Of a stretch of DNA of 18,915 nt, positions 15,314-18,915 are shown piece after piece; position 1 is the stretch's first letter, and each line of letters opens with the position of its first letter. Both the position numbers and the translations under genes were made by a program. Origin of the DNA: Clostridia bacterium (GTDB taxonomy: Bacteria; Bacillota; Clostridia; TANB77; CAG-508). The stretch lies in assembly GCA_900772235.1 (NCBI GenBank), contig CAAGQX010000163.1:1-18915 (forward strand), in the 5' to 3' direction. The notes under the pieces are model-generated. The model searched no databases, had not been told where the DNA came from, and saw nothing but the letters and a program-made list of their open reading frames with translations.

Positions 15314-16033
15314 ATGTACGATACAAGCACAAAAGATATTATTGAGGCACAAAACAAATCAGAAGAGGCAATGGAGAAAATAATAACTAATAATTCGGGA
15401 TTAATATGGAGTATTGTAAACAGATTTTTAGGCAGAGGGTATTCGAAAGAAGAATTGTACCAAATAGGATGCATAGGATTAATAAAAGCAGTGCAAAGGT
15501 TTGACACTAATTTTGAAGTAAAAATATCTACATTTGCTGTGCCATATATAATGGGTGAAATAAAAAGGTTTTTAAGAGATGATGGACCTATAAAAATAAG
15601 CAGGAGTATAAAAGAATTAGGTGCAAAGGTAAGAGATGTTCAAAGAGAATATCTTACGAAAAATGCAACAGATATAAAAATATCTGATATTGCAAAAATC
15701 TTAAATGTAAGTATAGAAGATGTTAACTTGGCATTAGAGGCTTCAAGACCAATAGATTCAATAGATGAAGAAGCATATGAAGGAGAAGAAAAATGTAGCA
15801 AAATAGCTAAAATAAGCAATAAAAAAGATGATGTGGGAGAATTAATAAATAAAATAACTATAAAAAAACTAATAAAAGAATTAAACCCAAGAGAACAACA
15901 AATAATACTTTTAAGATATTTCAAAGAAAAAACTCAAACAGATGTTGCGAAAGCTTTAGGAATATCACAGGTTCAAGTGTCTAGAATAGAAAAGAAAATA
16001 TTATTAGAAATGCGTGAGAAAATAGCTTTGTAA
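15314..16033 (+). CDS. sigF: RNA polymerase sigma-F factor
   Basis: Early forespore sigma factor, 239 residues. Region 2 is present (EELYQIGCIGLIKAVQRFDT, then ISTFAVPYIMGEIKRFLRDD), followed by region 3 (SRSIKELGAKVRDVQREY) and a region 4 helix-turn-helix (LRYFKEKTQTDVAKALGISQ, then VQVSRIEKK). The spoIIAA-spoIIAB upstream context separates it from the similar sigma-G. ATG 15314 has AAAGGAG upstream. Only 33 bases separate it from spoIID, with no terminator, so spoIID may be read through from the sigma-H promoter. Confidence 0.96.
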   Translation: MYDTSTKDIIEAQNKSEEAMEKIITNNSGLIWSIVNRFLGRGYSKEELYQIGCIGLIKAVQRFDTNFEVKISTFAVPYIMGEIKRFLRDDGPIKISRSIKELGAKVRDVQREYLTKNATDIKISDIAKILNVSIEDVNLALEASRPIDSIDEEAYEGEEKCSKIAKISNKKDDVGELINKITIKKLIKELNPREQQIILLRYFKEKTQTDVAKALGISQVQVSRIEKKILLEMREKIAL

Positions 16034-16066
16034 ATATTTACAATACACAAAAAGGAGCAAGAAAGT

Positions 16067-17065
16067 ATGAAAAAACTAATAGTATTAATTTTAGTTTTTG
16101 TAATTATATGTTTTATAATCCCAATTACTTTTACAAAGAAACATAATCCTAAAGAAACTCTTGCAGTAACGCAAGAAACAGAAAATAAAACGCCACAGTA
16201 CGATTATAAAAAATATAATACTATAAAGTTATTACATAGTAAAACACAGGAAATAGAAGAACTACCACTTGATGAATATCTATATGGGGTCGTTTCTGCA
16301 GAAATGCCAGCAAGTTTTGAAGAAGAGGCATTAAAAGCTCAAGCTGTTGTTGCCAGAACATATACAATTTATAAGATAATTAATGAAAATAAACATAATG
16401 AAGCAGACATATGCGATTCGGCTAGTTGTTGCCAGGCTTGGATTTCAAAAGAAGATAGAATGGCAAAATGGAATGAAAATGAGAAAGATGATAACTGGAA
16501 TAAAATAGTATCAGCAGTGGAATCAACAAAAGGAAAAATAATTACATATGAAAATGAACCTATAAATGCATTTTTCCACTCAAACAGTGGTGGAACAACA
16601 GAAACGGCAACTAATGTATGGGGTGGAACAAATTATCCTTATTTGCAAGTGGTTTCAACATCAGGAGAAGAAGGATATACACAATATAGCTCTGAAGCAA
16701 GTTTTACAAATGAAGAAATTTTACAAAAATTAAAAGAATACTACTCTGAAATTGAAATAAATTTCGAAGATGAAAATGAAATAAAAATTATAGAAAATAC
16801 AGAAGGAGGAAGAGTTAAAAGTATTAAAATTGGAAATATTGAAATTCTAGGAACAGAAGTAAGAAAAATATTTGGTTTAAGATCAGCTATGTTTACAATA
16901 GAAAAAACAAGTGAAGGAATAACTTTTAAAGTGCTAGGCTATGGGCACGGAGTAGGAATGAGCCAGACAGGTGCAGATAGTATGGCAAAGCTAGGAAATA
17001 ATTATGAAGAAATTATAAAACATTATTATACTGGTGTAGAAATTCAAGATGCCTCTTTTGAATAA
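16067..17065 (+). CDS. spoIID: Stage II sporulation protein D, peptidoglycan lytic transglycosylase
   Basis: Mother-cell enzyme that degrades septal peptidoglycan during engulfment with SpoIIM and SpoIIP. The 332-residue product has a single N-terminal membrane anchor (3-23) and an extracytoplasmic SpoIID/LytB domain. The likely catalytic Glu is E79 in VVSAEMPASFEEEALKAQAV. A Cys/His cluster (H110, C116, C121, C122) resembles the zinc site described for clostridial SpoIID. HSNSGGTTE and the closing GHGVGMSQTGADSMAK are family hallmarks. ATG 16067 follows AAAGGAG (16051-16057) by 9 bases. It is a sigma-E gene in Bacillus; here it directly follows sigF, and no convincing sigma-E promoter is seen in the 33-base gap. 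Confidence 0.95.
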   Translation: MKKLIVLILVFVIICFIIPITFTKKHNPKETLAVTQETENKTPQYDYKKYNTIKLLHSKTQEIEELPLDEYLYGVVSAEMPASFEEEALKAQAVVARTYTIYKIINENKHNEADICDSASCCQAWISKEDRMAKWNENEKDDNWNKIVSAVESTKGKIITYENEPINAFFHSNSGGTTETATNVWGGTNYPYLQVVSTSGEEGYTQYSSEASFTNEEILQKLKEYYSEIEINFEDENEIKIIENTEGGRVKSIKIGNIEILGTEVRKIFGLRSAMFTIEKTSEGITFKVLGYGHGVGMSQTGADSMAKLGNNYEEIIKHYYTGVEIQDASFE

Positions 17066-17087
17066 AGTAATAAAAATTGGAAATAAT
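17058..17087 (+). promoter_or_regulatory. Candidate sigma-F promoter for spoIIQ
   Basis: TTGAATA (17058-17064), 14 bases, then GGAAATAAT (17079-17087). This resembles the forespore sigma-F pattern (GYATA-like -35, GG-starting -10), although the -35 is GAATA. It overlaps the spoIID stop codon and would give a leader of about 30 bases. Supported mainly by the known sigma-F control of spoIIQ in Bacillus. Confidence 0.35.
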
Positions 17088-17122
17088 TTAACTAAAGATA
17101 AAAATAAGGGGGCACGATTAAA

Positions 17123-17884
17123 TTGAGAAGAGAAAGAAGATTGCAAACAAGAAGCTATAAATTTTTTTATGTGGTAGGAGCATTAATAATATTTTTGGCA
17201 ATAACATTAGTGGTTTTATATAAGGTTTATAGCAACAAATTAAACGATATTTCTAAAAGTATGTTATCTACTGAAGAAATAATAGGGTTAGTTCCAAATA
17301 GTACAGAAGATGAAACACAAGAAATACAAAGTGCAAGTTCTGAAATAAGCAAAACTATTGAGGAAGCAAAAAAAGATGAGGAAAATAAAGAGGAAGAAAA
17401 AAACAATCAAACTGTTGCAACAGATATTGAAGAAACAACTGCAGAAGTAGAAGAACCAAAAGAAACACCTAAAAAAGAATTGGTATTTGCATATCCTATT
17501 GAAGGAGAAAAGACAAGGGAATTTTCAATGGAAAATTTAATTTATTCTGAAACACTAGAAGAATGGACAACTCATCAAGGATTAGACATAAAAGCAGACA
17601 GAACAACAGTTGTGAAAGCAGCAGAAACGGGAACAGTTGTTGCAATAAAAAATGATCCAAGATATGGACTAACAGTAATAATAGAACACGAAAATGGTTT
17701 TAAAACAGTATATTCTAATTTACTAACAACAGAGTTTGTAACAGAAGACGAGAAAGTAGAAAAAGGTCAAAGCATAGGAACAGTTGGAAATTCAGCAGTT
17801 TTTGAAATAGCAGATGAACCACACCTACATTTTGAAATGATAAAAGATGGAGAATATGTGGATCCAACAGTATATCTAAAATAG
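17123..17884 (+). CDS. spoIIQ: Stage II sporulation protein Q, M23 (LytM) family
   Basis: Forespore membrane protein that pairs with mother-cell SpoIIIAH to form the engulfment channel. The 253-residue product has a basic N terminus, one transmembrane helix (about 14-34), a Glu/Lys-rich linker (about 60-118) and a LytM domain (about 120-253). The zinc and catalytic residues are complete: H151 and D155 in HQGLD, H234 and H236 in HLHFE. Bacillus SpoIIQ lacks a full set, while clostridial SpoIIQ keeps it. Start is TTG 17123, with AAGGGGG (17106-17112) 10 bases upstream and no in-frame ATG that keeps the anchor. Identification as SpoIIQ rather than another M23 protein rests on topology and the sigF-spoIID context. 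Confidence 0.88.
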   Translation: MRRERRLQTRSYKFFYVVGALIIFLAITLVVLYKVYSNKLNDISKSMLSTEEIIGLVPNSTEDETQEIQSASSEISKTIEEAKKDEENKEEEKNNQTVATDIEETTAEVEEPKETPKKELVFAYPIEGEKTREFSMENLIYSETLEEWTTHQGLDIKADRTTVVKAAETGTVVAIKNDPRYGLTVIIEHENGFKTVYSNLLTTEFVTEDEKVEKGQSIGTVGNSAVFEIADEPHLHFEMIKDGEYVDPTVYLK

Positions 17885-17903
17885 TTTAGAAATTTTTTAT
17901 TGC

Positions 17904-17935
17904 ACAAAAACAGGAGCCTTAAAGCTAAGGCTCCT
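17904..17935 (-). terminator. Terminator of the 38-residue membrane protein gene
   Basis: Perfect 10-bp stem AGGAGCCTTA (17912-17921) with TAAGGCTCCT (17926-17935), a 4-base loop, and on the - strand a G then five T. The stop codon of the small gene lies inside the hairpin. On the + strand only three T follow, so it is at best a weak end for spoIIQ transcripts. Confidence 0.88.
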
Positions 17936-18041
17936 TTGAGCTATTCCGATGAAGTCTCTTAATGAACTTTGCTAGCAAGAATATAAATATTGCGAGCAAA
18001 ATTTCTGCCGAGTAAACTATCATCAAAACTATAAAGCCCAT
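17925..18041 (-). CDS. 38-residue single-span membrane protein (cassette A)
   Basis: Not recognised. ATG at 18041 on the - strand has AGGAGG (18049-18054) 7 bases upstream. The product is a hydrophobic helix (about residues 3-24, containing IVYSAEILLAIFIFLLA) followed by a short basic tail with FIKRLHR and ending SSKEP. Codons such as GGC, CTC, TTG and CGG are unlike the strongly A/T-ending neighbours. It has its own extended -10 promoter and a hairpin terminator containing its stop, so it appears to be a one-gene unit. It resembles cassette B just upstream in position of Tyr, Ala, Phe and the KR pair. Very small membrane proteins often regulate larger membrane complexes or act as toxins, but nothing here decides. 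Confidence 0.7.
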   Translation of the reverse strand: MGFIVLMIVYSAEILLAIFIFLLAKFIKRLHRNSSKEP

Positions 18042-18071
18042 TTGCACACCTCCTAATGATGGACTACATTA

Positions 18072-18090
18072 ATTATAACATAATAATGCA
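18072..18090 (-). promoter_or_regulatory. Extended -10 promoter of cassette A
   Basis: On the - strand TGTTATAAT (18072-18080) forms an extended -10, preceded by TGCATTATTA. No good -35 is visible. A closely similar block precedes cassette B. Confidence 0.6.
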
Positions 18091-18102
18091 AAAATAAAAA
18101 TA

Positions 18103-18126
18103 GAAAAAGAGCCTCAGGTGAGGCTC
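18103..18126 (-). terminator. Terminator of the 44-residue membrane protein gene
   Basis: GAGCCT/AGGCTC arms (18121-18126 with 18109-18114, extendable inward by CA/TG) followed on the - strand by TTTTTCTATTTTTATTTTT. It begins 14 bases after the stop codon. The GGAGCCT and AGGCTC arms are shared with the cassette A terminator. Confidence 0.88.
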
Positions 18127-18140
18127 CAAATTGCGAGGAA

Positions 18141-18275
18141 TTAATCGTCCTTTTCTTTTTTCTGCTGTTCCTTCTGATAGCGCTTAAGCAAGTATACACC
18201 CAGTCTCCAATTAAGAAAGACTACAAGTATAACGCCTGCAACGTAAATCAGAACTGCAAACAAAGTAGGACTCAT
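18141..18275 (-). CDS. 44-residue single-span membrane protein (cassette B)
   Basis: Not recognised. ATG at 18275 on the - strand follows GAAAGGAGG (18282-18290) by 6 bases. The product has a hydrophobic helix (about residues 4-22, with LIYVAGVILVVFL), then NWRLGVYLLKRYQ and a highly charged tail ending KKEKDD. Use of CTG, CAG, CGC and AAG codons gives about 41% G/C at third positions (18 of 44), unlike neighbours. It has its own promoter and terminator. The pattern Y-x-A near residue 11-13, a Phe near 20 and a KR pair after the helix match cassette A, suggesting an old duplication. Function unknown. Confidence 0.72.
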   Translation of the reverse strand: MSPTLFAVLIYVAGVILVVFLNWRLGVYLLKRYQKEQQKKEKDD

Positions 18276-18306
18276 TTTCTCCCTCCTTTCAAAAGATGTT
18301 ACAATA

Positions 18307-18326
18307 AGTATAACATAAATAATGCA
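18307..18326 (-). promoter_or_regulatory. Extended -10 promoter of cassette B
   Basis: On the - strand TGTTATACT (18307-18315) is preceded by TGCATTATTTA; a -35-like TTTACT lies 17 bases before TATACT. Start would be near 18300, shortly after the end of the 18336-18764 gene. Confidence 0.6.
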
Positions 18327-18335
18327 TAAAGTAAA

Positions 18336-18764
18336 TTATAAAAACTTCTTTAATTTTTCTACACTGTGTTCTTGGTAGCTTACAAAATCGTTAATAAGCT
18401 TTTTTACATCAGTATCTAAATCATCATGTGCGTTCAAAATTCTTCTGCCTTCTATAATTCCCATATTTGTACCTTGCATTAAAAGCTCTGAAATTTTAGA
18501 ATCACTTTTATCTTTAATGGTATTGGTTTGAATACCATACCAAAGCATAGCTTTAGTAGCAAAATTATTATCATTTGGTTCTTCACCATAATTAGAAAAA
18601 GCATCATTAACCTTATCTAAAACATTATTATACATACTGTATTCGTGTTTTAAATAATTAGAAAGTTCGCTAGTTTGAGCCTTATCTTGTAAGTATTCTA
18701 TAGAGTCCATACCCATTTTAACACCTTTGCAAATTTCCTTTAAAGCTTTAACATTTTTATCCAT
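18336..18764 (-). CDS. Ferritin-like four-helix-bundle protein, function unknown
   Basis: The 142-residue product is entirely helical and charged, with no signal peptide or membrane segment. Heptad-like stretches run from MDKNVKALKEICKGVKMGMD through LKHEYSMYNNVLDKVNDAF, a conserved-looking NYGEEPND turn, a KAMLWYGIQTNTI segment and SELLMQGTNMGIIEGRRIL, ending HSVEKLKKFL. The pattern is like DUF2383/PA2169-type ferritin-like bundles common in Clostridia, but a full set of di-iron ligands (two ExxH) is not evident, so metal binding is doubtful. ATG at 18764 on the - strand has a near-perfect AAGGAGGTG upstream. No terminator separates it from cassette B. Confidence 0.75.
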   Translation of the reverse strand: MDKNVKALKEICKGVKMGMDSIEYLQDKAQTSELSNYLKHEYSMYNNVLDKVNDAFSNYGEEPNDNNFATKAMLWYGIQTNTIKDKSDSKISELLMQGTNMGIIEGRRILNAHDDLDTDVKKLINDFVSYQEHSVEKLKKFL

Positions 18765-18826
18765 AATACACCTCCTTGGATTTTATAAATTGTAATTTGT
18801 GTGAGCATTTATATGCAAATTGAAAT

Positions 18827-18852
18827 TGTAGGGGCGATTTTAATCGCCCGCA
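18827..18852. repeat. REP-like GC-rich palindrome
   Basis: GGGCGATT (18832-18839) and AATCGCCC (18842-18849) form a perfect 8-bp inverted repeat within GTAGGGG...GCCCGC. Such GTAGGGGCG...CGCCC elements recur between genes in many bacterial genomes; only one copy is in this window, so repeat status rests on resemblance. The rest of 18765-18915 is AT-rich except for another GC-rich patch at 18890-18910. Confidence 0.55.
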
Positions 18853-18915
18853 AATAAATTTAAATTATTATTAATAATTTGCTAAAATAGTCCGCCCAAT
18901 CTCGTCGGAGTTATA

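Noticed and set aside
15990..16050. Sigma-E-like promoter before spoIID (AATACACA near 16042)
   Set aside because: Two mismatches in the -10 and no convincing -35 at the right distance.
1..18915. CRISPR arrays, tRNAs, rRNAs, transposases, prophage genes
   Set aside because: No regularly spaced repeats, cloverleaf sequences, transposase motifs or phage structural genes were seen.

Overview
The window comes from an AT-rich (roughly 30% GC), low-GC Gram-positive endospore former, most likely an uncultured member of the Clostridia. The evidence is PolC-type DNA polymerase III, SpoVS, a complete spoIIAA-spoIIAB-sigF operon, SpoIID and SpoIIQ, purine-rich AGGAGG ribosome binding sites, and A/T-ending codons. 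Genus cannot be read from the sequence. No tRNA, rRNA, CRISPR array or insertion sequence was seen.

Layout on the + strand. 1-263 is a GC-richer structured intergenic stretch. 264-5073 holds rseP and polC; PolC appears to lack its usual inserted proofreading exonuclease. 5183-5899 is an unknown five-helix membrane protein. 6117-7847 holds rpsB and tsf, from a near-consensus promoter and ending at a terminator. 8024-8371 is an orphan gene, or possibly a structured RNA, of about 46% GC, insulated by a perfect consensus promoter and a 13-bp terminator. 8538-9727 holds ymdB and spoVS. 9818-11264 is a solute-binding protein gene broken by a one-base frameshift in an A run. 11384-13779 holds recA (with a LexA-like operator at its start site), recX and scpA. 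13834-14484 is a DUF2953 protein whose start codon lies in a perfect 17-bp hairpin. 14553-17884 holds spoIIAA, spoIIAB, sigF, spoIID and spoIIQ, led by a textbook sigma-H promoter.

On the - strand, 17925-18764 carries a ferritin-like four-helix protein and two tiny single-span membrane proteins. Each tiny gene has its own extended -10 promoter, strong RBS and hairpin terminator, and the two look like a duplicated cassette. A REP-like palindrome lies near the right edge.

How the genes work together: most of the window is housekeeping (replication, translation, recombination, chromosome condensation). The sporulation block puts the commitment switch (SpoIIAA/AB/sigma-F) directly beside the engulfment machinery (SpoIID in the mother cell, SpoIIQ in the forespore). 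YmdB and SpoVS add further developmental links. The least explained parts are the orphan gene at 8024-8371, the paired micro-membrane-protein cassettes, the exonuclease-less PolC, and the start-codon hairpin at 13804-13847.
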